DNA of 62,225 bases. It comes from Anaerolineae bacterium (GTDB lineage: Bacteria > Chloroflexota > Anaerolineae > Promineifilales > Promineifilaceae). Positions 17,151 to 25,467 of this stretch are shown piece by piece. The DNA lies in the NCBI GenBank assembly GCA_007123775.1, contig SLGK01000054.1, positions 1 to 62,225 of the forward strand, written 5' to 3'. Position 1 is the first letter of the stretch; each line of letters starts with the position of its first letter. Made by a program: the position numbers and the translations under genes. The notes below the pieces were generated by a model that saw only the letters and a list, made by a program, of their open reading frames with translations, was not told where the DNA came from and ran no database searches.

Positions 17151-17258
17151 TGTAGGACAAGCATCCCTGCTTGTCCGGTGCTGGGCAAAAAAAGCCCCAT
17201 TCTGTAGGACAAGCATCCCTGCTTGTCCGGTCATGGGCAAGCAGGATGCTTGCCCTAC
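17151..17258. repeat. REP hairpins downstream of the REP transposase
   Basis: Two units. Each begins GTAGGACAAGCATCCCTGCTTGTCC, an 8-bp stem with a 4-base loop; the second continues with GGGCAAGCAGGATGCTTGCCC, a 9-bp stem. The end of the second unit (CCCTAC) supplies the TAG stop of the transposase gene. The same hairpins lie on its other side. Confidence 0.88.
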
Positions 17259-17926
17259 CAATGTTTGCAGTAAGTCCACTTCCAGGCACGATAGTCATCT
17301 ACTAAACCGGCTTTAACCGGATTGTAAAGGATATATCGACGAATACGATCTAGTTCGGCTTCATTGCGGACGATATGGTCGTAGCTTTCGTGCTGCCAAA
17401 ATTGGCCTTTACGACAAAGTAAGGCATTGGCTTTGGTAGCAGTGAAGCTTTTCAGGCTGTGTAAGATGCTTGATAGCGCGTAGTAATTGCCATCTGCATC
17501 TGATTGGGCTAAAGGGGTAAACAAAACATGGGTATGGTTAGGCATGATGGTAAAAGTGTCTAAATCGTATCGATCATTGTCCAGGTAATGGAGACTGTCC
17601 CATACCAATTGGGCGATTGCTTCTTGTTTGAGCCAAAAAGGCCCGTGTTGAGTGCTGTCAAGGGTAGTGTCCCAGAGGCTAAATAATCGTTTTTGGGCAA
17701 GGTATTGTTGCTCGTGACGAACGGCCGTTTCTTCGATTTGTTCCAGTTCTTGCTTGAGACGATCTGTTTCAGCCACCAGTTCGCGCATTTTGGCAGCGGG
17801 AATCGAACCAGCCAGACGATAGGTGACAAAGAAAGCAGCACCAGGAGGCTGGATGTGGGGAAGGTGACGTTCGTATTCGAGTTTGTAGGTTAATTTGTTA
17901 CTTGTCAACTTTTGTAGGACAAGCAT
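17255..17926 (-). CDS. REP-associated tyrosine transposase (RAYT, Y1/HUH family)
   Basis: About 224 residues. The HUH metal motif is in TIMPNHTHVLF; the catalytic tyrosine probably lies in FWQHESYDHIVRNEAELDRI or the following helix RRYILYNPVKAGLV, both typical of this family. RAYTs cut and move REP sequences as single strands. REP hairpins flank it on both sides. The likely start ATG (17924-17926) is within one hairpin and the stop within another, so gene and repeats form one unit. A TTG start about 15 bp further in is possible. All active-site residues appear intact. Confidence 0.88.
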   Translation of the reverse strand: MLVLQKLTSNKLTYKLEYERHLPHIQPPGAAFFVTYRLAGSIPAAKMRELVAETDRLKQELEQIEETAVRHEQQYLAQKRLFSLWDTTLDSTQHGPFWLKQEAIAQLVWDSLHYLDNDRYDLDTFTIMPNHTHVLFTPLAQSDADGNYYALSSILHSLKSFTATKANALLCRKGQFWQHESYDHIVRNEAELDRIRRYILYNPVKAGLVDDYRAWKWTYCKHW

Positions 17927-18037
17927 CCCTGCTTGTCTAGTTATGGGCAAGCAGGGATGCTTGCCCTACTTTTTACCGTGTGTAGGACAAGCATCTCTGC
18001 TTGTCTAGTTATGGGCAAGCAGGGATGCTTGCCCTAC
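17914..18037. repeat. REP hairpins upstream of the REP transposase
   Basis: Two double-hairpin units (17914-17969 and 17982-18037), each GTAGGACAAGCATC..GCTTGTC followed by GGGCAAGCAGGGATGCTTGCCC. They lie between the transposase start and the 3' end of ettA, and the first overlaps the transposase start. Confidence 0.88.
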
Positions 18038-18062
18038 TATAGGTATCTCCGCGTTCCTTTTT

Positions 18063-19748
18063 CTAATCGCGGGTCAGCTTACGGTAGGTAATTCGATGCG
18101 GCCGGTCAGCGGCGGGGCCGAGTCGTTCCCGCTTGGCCTCTTCATAGCTGCTGTAGTTGCCAATATGCCACACCGCCTGCGAATCCCCCTCAAAGGCCAG
18201 AATGTGGGTCACAATGCGGTCTAAAAACCAGCGATCATGAGAAATGATAACGGCCGATCCGCCAAAATTCTCCAACCCCTCTTCCAACGCCCGCAGCGTG
18301 TTCACGTCCAGGTCATTGGTCGGCTCGTCCAGCAGCAGCAAATTGCCGCCCGACTTCAATACTTTAGCCAGATGCACCCGGTTACGCTCGCCACCGGAGA
18401 GGTCGCCCACCTTTTTCTGCTGGTCGCCGCCGGTAAAGTTGAAGCGGGAAACGTAGGCGCGGGAGTTGATCTGCCGGTTGCCCAGTTGCAGCGTCTCCTC
18501 GCCGTCCGAAATTTCCTGCCAGACGGTGTTGTCGGCGTTGAGCGTGTCCCGGCTCTGGTCCACGTAGGCCAGTTGGACCGTTTCGCCCACTTTGAAGGTG
18601 CCGTTATCGGCCGTTTCCTGGCCCACAATCATGCGAAAAAGGGTTGTCTTACCGGCCCCGTTAGGCCCAATGATGCCCACAATAGCCCCCGGCGGAAACT
18701 CAAAGCTCAAATCCTCATAGAGCAGCAGATCGCCGTAGCTCTTGCTGACGCCGTTGGCCCGCACCACAATATCCCCCAGGCGCGGCCCCGGCGGAATGAA
18801 AATCTCCAAATCCTTTTGCAGCTTCTCCGTTTTTTGTTCCAGAAGCTGGTTGTAGGCGTTGATGCGAGCCTTCGATTTGGTCTGCTTCGCTTTGGGCGAC
18901 ATGCGAATCCATTCCAACTCTCGCTCCAATGTTTTTTGGCGGGCCGATTCCGCTTTGTCTTCGCGGGCTAATCGCTGCTGCTTTTGTTCCAGCCAGCTCG
19001 AGTAGTTGCCCTTCCAGGGAATGCCGCGCCCCCGGTCCAGCTCCAGAATCCAGCCGGCCACGTTGTCCAAAAAGTAGCGATCGTGGGTGACGGCAATGAT
19101 CGTGCCCTCGTACTCTTGCAGATGGCGTTCCAGCCAGGCCACCGATTCGGCGTCCAGGTGGTTGGTCGGCTCATCCAGCAGCAAGATGTCGGGTTTTTGC
19201 AGCAGCAGACGGCAGAGGGCCACGCGCCGCCGCTCGCCGCCCGAAAGGACCGAGATGGGCATATCGCCGGGCGGGCAGCGCAGGGCGTCCATGGCCAGTT
19301 CCAGGCGACTGTCAATATCCCAGGCGTTGAGCCGGTCAATTTTGTCTTGCAGCTTGCCCTGTTTGTCGATGAGATCGGCCATTTCCTCATCGCTCATCGG
19401 CTCGGCGAATTTCATGTTGATCTCTTCAAACTGGCGCAGGGCCTCGACCGCTTCGGCCGCGCCCTCTTCAACGATGGCCCGCACCGTTTTGCTGTCGTCC
19501 AGTTGGGGTTCTTGTTCCAGAAAGCCGATGGTGTAGCCGGGGGAGAGAATCGTTTCGCCCACGAACTCCTGGTCCACGCCGGCCATAATACGCAGCAGGG
19601 TGCTTTTACCGGACCCGTTCAGCCCCAGGACACCAATCTTGGCCCCGTAAAAGTAGGAAAGGGAAATATCTTTGAGAACCCATTGGTTGGGTGGGTAGAC
19701 TTTGCCTACCTCGATCATGGAGTAGATTACTTTTTTATCGTCGCTCAT
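18063..19748 (-). CDS. ettA: energy-dependent translational throttle protein EttA (ABC-F)
   Basis: 561 residues, the usual EttA length. Two ABC ATPase domains without membrane segments: first Walker A GLNGSGKSTLL and signature LSGGERRRVAL with LLLDEPTNHLD; second Walker A GPNGAGKTTLF, signature LSGGERNRVHL and LLLDEPTNDLD. The arm region and the linker (RMSPKAKQTKSKARI) that contacts the peptidyl-tRNA are present. EttA binds the ribosomal E site and couples initiation to the ADP/ATP ratio. It appears monocistronic; a broken toxin gene lies upstream. Confidence 0.95.
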   Translation of the reverse strand: MSDDKKVIYSMIEVGKVYPPNQWVLKDISLSYFYGAKIGVLGLNGSGKSTLLRIMAGVDQEFVGETILSPGYTIGFLEQEPQLDDSKTVRAIVEEGAAEAVEALRQFEEINMKFAEPMSDEEMADLIDKQGKLQDKIDRLNAWDIDSRLELAMDALRCPPGDMPISVLSGGERRRVALCRLLLQKPDILLLDEPTNHLDAESVAWLERHLQEYEGTIIAVTHDRYFLDNVAGWILELDRGRGIPWKGNYSSWLEQKQQRLAREDKAESARQKTLERELEWIRMSPKAKQTKSKARINAYNQLLEQKTEKLQKDLEIFIPPGPRLGDIVVRANGVSKSYGDLLLYEDLSFEFPPGAIVGIIGPNGAGKTTLFRMIVGQETADNGTFKVGETVQLAYVDQSRDTLNADNTVWQEISDGEETLQLGNRQINSRAYVSRFNFTGGDQQKKVGDLSGGERNRVHLAKVLKSGGNLLLLDEPTNDLDVNTLRALEEGLENFGGSAVIISHDRWFLDRIVTHILAFEGDSQAVWHIGNYSSYEEAKRERLGPAADRPHRITYRKLTRD

Positions 19749-19787
19749 GGGTCAGAGTATACTTGCCCGGCGGCAACTTTGCCAGAA

Positions 19788-20086
19788 GCACATATGGTGG
19801 GGAAAATCTGGCAGATCAGGGAAATGTGGGGTATTGTCCCAACGTCTAATCAGGCGATTATCACTGGTGGCCCAATGGTAACTGTAGGTCACCACCTGTA
19901 TTGCTTCGTCTACTCTACCTGCACATATTCCGCAAATTAAAGGTAGCTTTCATCGGCCAAATGCAAGCGTGCCCGAATGTAGCCATCTACCAAAGTAGCC
20001 CTTTCTCGGATCAGGCGAAAAGACGCAACGGCCGAATCCGTCAGTAGCCGCTCTTTAATGGCGTGCAAATAATCGTTAACAATCAC
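19788..20086 (-). pseudogene. decayed TumE-like (DUF6516) toxin gene
   Basis: From GTG 20084-20086 the frame reads MIVNDYLHAIKERLL then FRLIRERATLVDGYIRARLHL, and hits TAA at 19937-19939 after 49 codons. Past that stop, FAEYVQVE continues in frame; a frameshift then restores YSYHWATSD, RLIRRWDNTPHF and PDFPHH in another frame. These blocks match the TumE toxin pattern (Y-x-H-W, RWDN-PH, FPHH). So there is at least one nonsense codon and one frameshift, and the normal C terminus is missing before ettA begins. It starts 7 bp after the antitoxin stop codon. Confidence 0.7.
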
Positions 20087-20092
20087 ATCTGT

Positions 20093-20425
20093 CTAACCTT
20101 CAGCCAGCAGATCTAGTCTCGCCTGAAGATTACGCACCATTTGCACCATAGCCGCCCATTCAACGTAATCCATCCGATCATCCGTTTCCCCTGCCTGATA
20201 TTGCCGGTAAAACTCAGCCGAAGAAAGTTGATATGTTTGTTCAAACTGGCGCATGTCTGCCTGCAATTGCTGCAACTGTTTCCGACTCAATTCCGCTTCA
20301 TAATCCAGCAGCTTGCCCAGTGTGCGCGTCATGACTTCACTGGCCTGCTGGTGTTGGTATAAAGTGGCCAGCTTTTGCAATCGTGCCGCCACGTTATTTT
20401 TGGTCACTGCTTCTCTTTCACTCAT
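20093..20425 (-). CDS. probable antitoxin of a TumE-type toxin-antitoxin pair
   Basis: 110 residues from MSEREAV (ATG 20425). It is helical with heptad-like hydrophobic spacing and no recognisable DNA-binding signature by eye. It is assigned from position, being directly upstream of and co-directional with the broken TumE-like toxin frame. The frame is intact although its toxin is not. Two tandem palindromic boxes upstream are likely autoregulatory operators. It could instead be an unrelated small helical protein. Confidence 0.6.
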   Translation of the reverse strand: MSEREAVTKNNVAARLQKLATLYQHQQASEVMTRTLGKLLDYEAELSRKQLQQLQADMRQFEQTYQLSSAEFYRQYQAGETDDRMDYVEWAAMVQMVRNLQARLDLLAEG

Positions 20426-20454
20426 ACGGCCGTTCCTTATCATCAATTACCACA

Positions 20455-20487
20455 ATAGTGTAGCTACCACGATAGTGTAGCTACCAC
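20455..20487 (-). promoter_or_regulatory. tandem operator candidate upstream of antitoxin
   Basis: Two identical 16-bp copies of ATAGTGTAGCTACCAC at 17-bp pitch, each containing the perfect palindrome GTAGCTAC. On the minus strand each ends in TACACTAT, resembling a -10 hexamer. Position 30 bp before the antitoxin start suits autoregulation. Confidence 0.55.
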
Positions 20488-20565
20488 CGGCAGGGTGTCA
20501 AGCCGAACAAGTCAGAAGCCGCGCCGCAACAGACTATTTCTCAGTCCAGCGACGATGTGAGCCAC

Positions 20566-20610
20566 ATTGTGGTCCACATCGTGGGTTACATCGTGGGCCA
20601 CATCGTGGGC
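20566..20610. repeat. 12-bp tandem repeat at the metG 3' end
   Basis: Imperfect units of CACATCGTGGGC (CACATTGTGGTC, CACATCGTGGGT, TACATCGTGGGC, CACATCGTGGGC) end 2 bp before the metG stop codon. The unit contains an ACATNGTGG core. No function is evident. Confidence 0.7.
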
Positions 20611-20611
20611 G

Positions 20612-22408
20612 TTAGTGCAGTTCCGGGTTGACCAGTCTGGCCAGTTCTTCGTGGGCGACACTTTCTTCCAGTCGTTTGAAGAGAATGCTGGGTTTTGGCA
20701 GGCTACGGCCGGCCGGAATGGGGGTGGCTTGCCAGGTGCCAACGGCCGTTTCCCCCGCATACGTCAATCCCACATGGCTTTTTTCACTTTCCACATAGGT
20801 CTCTACCACCTGCTGGCCGAACAGGGTGCCTTCTTCGCCGAGCAGCTCGTGAAGCTGCTGGCTGGTAAAGGGCAGGATGGGCGACCAGAGGATTTTGAGG
20901 CCGTTGATCGCTTGCAGGGCGACGTAGAGGGTGCGGCCAGTGGCGGCCAGGTCGGTTTTAGCGGTAGACCAGGGCTGCTGCTCTTCCAGGTATTGGTTGA
21001 CCAGGCTAGAAAGGCGCAGCAGCTCCTGCGTAACGCTGCGGAATTTGCAAGCGTCGTACAGGCCGCCCACGCTGTCAAAAGCATCTGTGACGGCGTCCAG
21101 CAGGGATTGGTCGGCAGCGGTCAGGTCGCCCGGTTCCGGCACAACCCCTTTGAAGTAGCGTTTGGTCATATTGAGGACGCGGTTGACCAGATTGCCCCAG
21201 TTGCCCACCAGTTCGCTGTTGTTGCGGCGCACGTAGCCTTCCCAACTCCAATCACTGTCGCGGGTTTCGGGCATAACGGCCGTTAAATAATAGCGCATCG
21301 GGTCCGGGTCATGCCGCTCCAGCGCGTCCAAAATCCAGACCCCCCAGTTCATCGAGCCGCTGATCTTTTTGCCCTCCATGTTCATGAACTCATTGGCCGG
21401 TACGTCATAGGGCAGATTGAGAACGGTTTCCGGATCATCGGCGTAGAGGCCGTGTACCCCGATCAGTTGGGCCGGCCACATCACGGTGTGGAAGGGGATG
21501 TTGTCTTTGCCGATGAAGTAGAGGGTGCGGGCGTTTTCGTCGTGCCACCAGTTGCGCCAGGCGTCAGGATCGCCGCTGTTTTTGGCCCACTCAATCGAGG
21601 CCGACAGGTAGCCAATGACCGCCTCAAACCAGACGTACAGCACCTTGCCCTCAAAGCCCTCAACCGGCACGGGGATACCCCAATCCATGTCGCGGGTAAC
21701 GGCCCGGCCGATGAGTCCCTGGTTGATAAAGTTGCGGGCGAAATTGATGACCTGGGGCCGCCAATAGTCGCTTTTGGCCGCGTCGTTGATCCAGTCGAGC
21801 AGGCCATCTTCGGCAATTTGGGGCAGGTCGATGAAGAAATGCTCCGTGTCGCGCAGCTCTAACGCGCTGTCGTCCAGCGCGCTGCGTGGGTTTTGCAGTT
21901 GGGCCGCGCTTTCAAACAGGGTGTTGCAGCTATCACATTGGTCGCCCCGCGCCCGTTCGTAGCCACAGTTGGGGCAGGTGCCTTCCACGTAGCGGTCGGG
22001 CAAGAAGCGTTGGGCCGATGGGGAGTACATCTGGGGGGTCGTTTGGCGGTAGAGATAGCCATTTTCACCCAGCTTGAGGAAAAGTTCTTGGGAGACGCGG
22101 TGATGGTTTTCGGTGTCGGTGTGGGTAAAGAGATCGTAGGTCAGGCCCAATTTTTGGAAGACTTGCAGGAAGCGATCATGGAAGTATTCAAATACTTCGC
22201 GGACTTCTTTGCCCTCTTTTTCGGCACGGACGGTGACGGGGGTGCCGTGGGCGTCTGAACCGGAGACCATGAGGACATGGTTGCCCTTGAGCCGGTGGTA
22301 GCGGGCATAAATGTCGGCCGGCAGGTAAGAGCCGGTCACGTTGCCTTGATGGATGTCGGCGTTGGCATAAGGCCAGGCGACGCAGACGAGTATGTGTTCA
22401 TTGGTCAT
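20612..22408 (-). CDS. metG: methionyl-tRNA synthetase
   Basis: 598 residues, a class I synthetase charging tRNA-Met. The HIGH-type motif is PYANADIHQGNVTG. A zinc knuckle has CPNCGYERARGDQCDSC. The KMSKS loop reads GKKISGSMNW, where the second lysine is replaced by glycine. The anticodon-binding helices follow (WGNLVNRVL). There is no C-terminal EMAP/tRNA-binding extension. The upstream spacer is filled by a GTGCGTA heptamer hairpin ending 11 bp before the start. It lies downstream of the EVE-like gene on the same strand. Confidence 0.95.
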   Translation of the reverse strand: MTNEHILVCVAWPYANADIHQGNVTGSYLPADIYARYHRLKGNHVLMVSGSDAHGTPVTVRAEKEGKEVREVFEYFHDRFLQVFQKLGLTYDLFTHTDTENHHRVSQELFLKLGENGYLYRQTTPQMYSPSAQRFLPDRYVEGTCPNCGYERARGDQCDSCNTLFESAAQLQNPRSALDDSALELRDTEHFFIDLPQIAEDGLLDWINDAAKSDYWRPQVINFARNFINQGLIGRAVTRDMDWGIPVPVEGFEGKVLYVWFEAVIGYLSASIEWAKNSGDPDAWRNWWHDENARTLYFIGKDNIPFHTVMWPAQLIGVHGLYADDPETVLNLPYDVPANEFMNMEGKKISGSMNWGVWILDALERHDPDPMRYYLTAVMPETRDSDWSWEGYVRRNNSELVGNWGNLVNRVLNMTKRYFKGVVPEPGDLTAADQSLLDAVTDAFDSVGGLYDACKFRSVTQELLRLSSLVNQYLEEQQPWSTAKTDLAATGRTLYVALQAINGLKILWSPILPFTSQQLHELLGEEGTLFGQQVVETYVESEKSHVGLTYAGETAVGTWQATPIPAGRSLPKPSILFKRLEESVAHEELARLVNPELH

Positions 22409-22419
22409 AAATTATTCCT

Positions 22420-22483
22420 CGTAGTGCGTAGTGCGTAGTGCGTAACAATAACCTGCTACGCACTACGCACTACGCATTACGTG
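22420..22483. repeat. heptamer hairpin, GTGCGTA family
   Basis: GTAGTGCGTAGTGCGTAGTG pairs with CTACGCACTACGCACTACGC across a loop of about 12 bases. It lies exactly between the stop codon of the EVE-like gene and the metG start, with no other spacer. Confidence 0.85.
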
Positions 22484-23167
22484 CTATTCGTCATCTTCTT
22501 CGTAATCATCATCCTCAAAATCATCGTCGTCGATTTCTTCTTCGCTGAGTTCGGTGAGCCATTCGGCCAGTAGCTCGAAGTCGTCTTCGTTGATGGTGAG
22601 GTAGGATTCGGGGGCCAGTTTGAGTTTGCGGAACTGGGGCTGGCTTTCCAGTTCGACCGATTCGACCGGGATGCCTTCTTCAGGGCTGACGGCGGCGGCG
22701 TCCACGTCTACGGGGAAGAAAGGCCAGCTATCGGCGTCGGTTTTGTAGAAATATTCGCGGGGATCGGCCGTATACACTTCGCCGGTGATGGTAGCCACGG
22801 CAAAAAAGGTTTTGGTGTCTAAGCCGTAGTAGATGAGGCGGTCACCCTGCTTAATTTGCTCTGCTTCATTGACGGCGGCTACAACGCGCTCGGCCCAGCC
22901 GGGGAAGGTGGCGTCGCCGTCGGCCATGGCGTTGACGGCCTTGATGTAATGATTGACGTTGGCTCCGCGCTGCTGGCGGGCCATGCGGCTGGCTTGTTTG
23001 GCCTCCATTTCGGCTTCAATGTTTTCCCAAATGCGGGCCTGAATGGCTATATTGAGTTCGGCTTCGCTGCCGTCCTCATAACGGACCGTCATTTTGGGAT
23101 GATTGATAGCTAGTACCGTATATTGGCCGATGCGATTAGCGTAGGTTCCGTTGACTTCAAATGGCAT
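22484..23167 (-). CDS. EVE/PUA-like domain protein with acidic tail
   Basis: About 227 residues from MPFEVNG (ATG 23167), preceded by GAGGAG. The N-terminal ~50 residues form a small beta domain (GQYTVLAINHPKMTVRYEDG). The middle (GDRLIYYGLDTKTFFAVATITG, then EYFYKTDADSWPFFPVDVD) has the pattern of EVE domains, which bind modified bases in nucleic acids. The tail is almost all Asp and Glu. The match is by eye and of moderate strength. A link to tRNA or DNA modification is inference; metG is the next gene. Confidence 0.55.
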   Translation of the reverse strand: MPFEVNGTYANRIGQYTVLAINHPKMTVRYEDGSEAELNIAIQARIWENIEAEMEAKQASRMARQQRGANVNHYIKAVNAMADGDATFPGWAERVVAAVNEAEQIKQGDRLIYYGLDTKTFFAVATITGEVYTADPREYFYKTDADSWPFFPVDVDAAAVSPEEGIPVESVELESQPQFRKLKLAPESYLTINEDDFELLAEWLTELSEEEIDDDDFEDDDYEEDDE

Positions 23168-23191
23168 TCTTTGGTTCTCCTCAAATGTGGG

Positions 23192-23257
23192 CGAGGTGGC
23201 GAAGTCGCTTTGCCACTCCGCCACTCCGCCACTCTGCTACTCCGCTACTTCGTTACT
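23192..23257. repeat. octamer repeat, CGCCACTC family
   Basis: Tandem units TGCCACTC CGCCACTC CGCCACTC TGCTACTC CGCTACTT CGTTACTC, with a short complementary stretch before them (GCGAGGTGGCGAAG). The last unit contains the TAA stop of the secreted-protein gene (23253-23255, minus strand). Confidence 0.7.
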
Positions 23258-24593
23258 CTTTCATCTGTACAAAGTGGCCGTCGGTCCAAACGTGGGTGAC
23301 ACGGCCGTTATCAGGTTCACAACTGCCGCGTACCAGGGCAGAACGGCCGTCTCTCAATTCGACGATACGGGCCGCGCTGGTGCATTGGGCGGGCAGCGGG
23401 TGCAGGTCGAACTGGCCGGTGGCCTGGGTGAGCAGCCAATGGCTTTGGCTGTCGGGATCGTACAGCAGCAGGTCGAGATGGTTGTCATGGGTCAGATCGG
23501 CCTCGGTGACGATGTTGAGCCGGGCCGGGCCGTCTGTGCCGCGCCCGGACGCGCCCTGCTGCCATAGCAACTGGTGGCTGCCAGCCTCGTCGGGGGCGAT
23601 CAGGGCCAGGTGGGTGAGATGGGTCTGGGTGGAACGGCCGTACCAGGAGACAAACAGTTCGTTACGGCCGTTGCCGGTCATATCCAGCCAGCCCCACTCA
23701 CTTTGGCGGGACGGCGTTTGTTGCAGCCAGTGGCGCTGTAAACGGACCAGTTGGTCCGGCTGGCGCGGGTCGAGTTGGGTCAACAGGTCGGCCGTTATGC
23801 CTTTGGCGGCTAATGGTTGGGTATCAATCGCCCCCTGTTCAATGACAACCGCCTGCCCAATCTCGGCGTTGGGTCGTTCGGGATGGAGAAAAAGGATGGC
23901 ACTGGCATCTGCTACCACCGGCTGGTTGCAGCCGTATTGCAGGGCCAATCCTTGATTCTCGCTTTGTAGGCCGATGGTGGCGGAACGGCCGTTGCCATTA
24001 CGCAGCAGGGTCACATCCGGGTAGTGGAAGACGATGTCGTTGCTGCCTTCAAATAGTTGTACCGAAAAGGTAATGTGCTGATCACTGCCTGCTTCAACCC
24101 CATAGCGGGGAATCTCTTCCCAGGCAACGATAAAGATACGGTTGGGGGCGGTGCCGTGAACGGCCGTTTTCAGATACCCCTCAAACGCCAGGTCCAGATC
24201 ATCCCAATACGGGGCGATCATATCCCCCATTCCGGGTATCGGACCGTTATCCATACAGCGGTTAAAAAAGGCGGGATTCTGGCTGCCAAATTGCAGGTTG
24301 CCGTTGCTGCTGGCCGTTACCTGTGTGTAGGTGGTGCCGTAAAACGTAAATGGAAAAGGCAGGTCGAGCGTGATGACGGCATCGTCGGCGTAGAGAAAGG
24401 TGTCGGTCTGGCCGGGGATGTAGGCAAAACCGTCAGCGCTGGCGCAGGTATAACCGTACCGATCGGGGCCGGGGCAGAGGGTGACAGCCGGACCGTAGTC
24501 GGCCAGTGTGGGCCGGCGTAGCCAGAAAAAGAGAGCTACCAGCAGCACAATGACCAGCGAGATTAGAAGTATGGGACGTATCCGGCTCAACAT
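23253..24593 (-). CDS. secreted or membrane-anchored protein with FG-GAP/VCBS-like repeats
   Basis: 446 residues from MLSRIRPILLISLVIVLLVA (ATG 24593), an N-terminal membrane segment. Residues ~50-230 form an extracellular beta domain (FPFTFYGTTYTQVTASSNG, MIAPYWDDLDL, FSVQLFEGSNDIVFHY) common in surface proteins with nidogen-like folds. The C-terminal part has VCBS-type calcium-loop sequences (DMTGNGRNELFVSW, DLTHDNHLDLLLYD). Cell-surface location is likely; the ligand is unknown. The stop codon lies in an octamer repeat. Confidence 0.7.
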   Translation of the reverse strand: MLSRIRPILLISLVIVLLVALFFWLRRPTLADYGPAVTLCPGPDRYGYTCASADGFAYIPGQTDTFLYADDAVITLDLPFPFTFYGTTYTQVTASSNGNLQFGSQNPAFFNRCMDNGPIPGMGDMIAPYWDDLDLAFEGYLKTAVHGTAPNRIFIVAWEEIPRYGVEAGSDQHITFSVQLFEGSNDIVFHYPDVTLLRNGNGRSATIGLQSENQGLALQYGCNQPVVADASAILFLHPERPNAEIGQAVVIEQGAIDTQPLAAKGITADLLTQLDPRQPDQLVRLQRHWLQQTPSRQSEWGWLDMTGNGRNELFVSWYGRSTQTHLTHLALIAPDEAGSHQLLWQQGASGRGTDGPARLNIVTEADLTHDNHLDLLLYDPDSQSHWLLTQATGQFDLHPLPAQCTSAARIVELRDGRSALVRGSCEPDNGRVTHVWTDGHFVQMKE

Positions 24594-24639
24594 GGCGCAA
24601 AGTTTAACGCAAGGCGTGGGGGAGGGCAAGGGGAGTTGC

Positions 24640-24683
24640 GCATTGCGTTTTACGTTTTACGTTTTACGCATTACGTGTTACGT
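24640..24683. repeat. heptamer array, TTTTACG family
   Basis: GCATTGCGTTTTACGTTTTACGTTTTACGCATTACGTGTTACGTG, mainly one arm. Its distal part encodes the last residues (HVTRNA) and stop of lgt on the minus strand. Related to 10744-10815. Confidence 0.7.
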
Positions 24684-25398
24684 GTGTCAACTGTCGCAGA
24701 GCAAAGAGGCAGGCCAGCAGGATGGCCAGGCTGATGAACTGGATGAGGCGGTAGCCGTCGGCGGTCAGGATGGCGTCGTCGCGGAAGGCTTCGACGAAGA
24801 GACGGGCTGCGCTGTAAACGGCCGTTGTCACCAGAAACAACTGCCCTTCAAATTGACGACGAATCAGCAGGCGCCACCAGACGGCGAGGGCCAGTATACC
24901 ACCTAGCAGTTCGTATACCTGGACGGGATGGCGTTGCAAACCAAATTGGGTGATGGCCCAGGGCACGGCCGTTACTGTGCCAAAGCCGCCCCAGCCCAAC
25001 CAGTCGGCCAGGCTGACGGCCATCAGGGCCACGACGAGAGCTGGGCTGAGGGCGTCGAGGGTGGTGAGGGGTGGGAGTTGGTGGAAACGGCCGTAAAAAA
25101 ACGCGCCCAGCAACCCCACAACCAATCCCGCCAGCGGCAAATAGCCGGTGTGCAGCGGCCAGATAATCCCCAACCAATCTTGTTGAAACGCTTCCCAGTA
25201 GAGCAGCACAAACGCCAGCCGCGCCCCCACAAACCCGGACAGCAGCCCGACCACCCCCAGCCCGTAAACTGCCTCATGATTCAGCCCCAAACTCTGGGCC
25301 GACCGTTCCAGCAGCCACAAGCTAAGCCACGCGCCGATAATCAGAATCAGCGGGGCGGTGGGGAATACGAGGGGACCGAGAGAGAAGGTGGGGAGCAT
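24664..25398 (-). CDS. lgt: prolipoprotein diacylglyceryl transferase
   Basis: 244 residues and about seven membrane helices. It transfers diacylglycerol from phosphatidylglycerol to the lipobox cysteine of prolipoproteins. Family marks are SGFVGARLAFVLL, the RHPVQVYELLGG signature (usually RHPTQLYE) and the late arginine in ARLFVEAFRDD. It is slightly short, with several substitutions from the E. coli active-site pattern, so activity is likely but unproven. The C-terminal residues are encoded by a repeat. It follows the TlpA-like gene, separated only by a heptamer hairpin. Confidence 0.88.
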   Translation of the reverse strand: MLPTFSLGPLVFPTAPLILIIGAWLSLWLLERSAQSLGLNHEAVYGLGVVGLLSGFVGARLAFVLLYWEAFQQDWLGIIWPLHTGYLPLAGLVVGLLGAFFYGRFHQLPPLTTLDALSPALVVALMAVSLADWLGWGGFGTVTAVPWAITQFGLQRHPVQVYELLGGILALAVWWRLLIRRQFEGQLFLVTTAVYSAARLFVEAFRDDAILTADGYRLIQFISLAILLACLFALRQLTHVTRNA

Positions 25399-25403
25399 AG
25401 TGT

Positions 25404-25465
25404 GACGTAGTGCGTAGTGCGTAGTACGTAGCCATTAGTCCTACGCACTACGAACTACGCACTAC
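25404..25465. repeat. heptamer hairpin, GTGCGTA family
   Basis: ACGTAGTGCGTAGTGCGTAG with inverted arm CTACGCACTACGAACTACGC. It fills the gap between the TlpA-like stop and the lgt start (minus strand). Confidence 0.85.
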
Positions 25466-25467
25466 TT

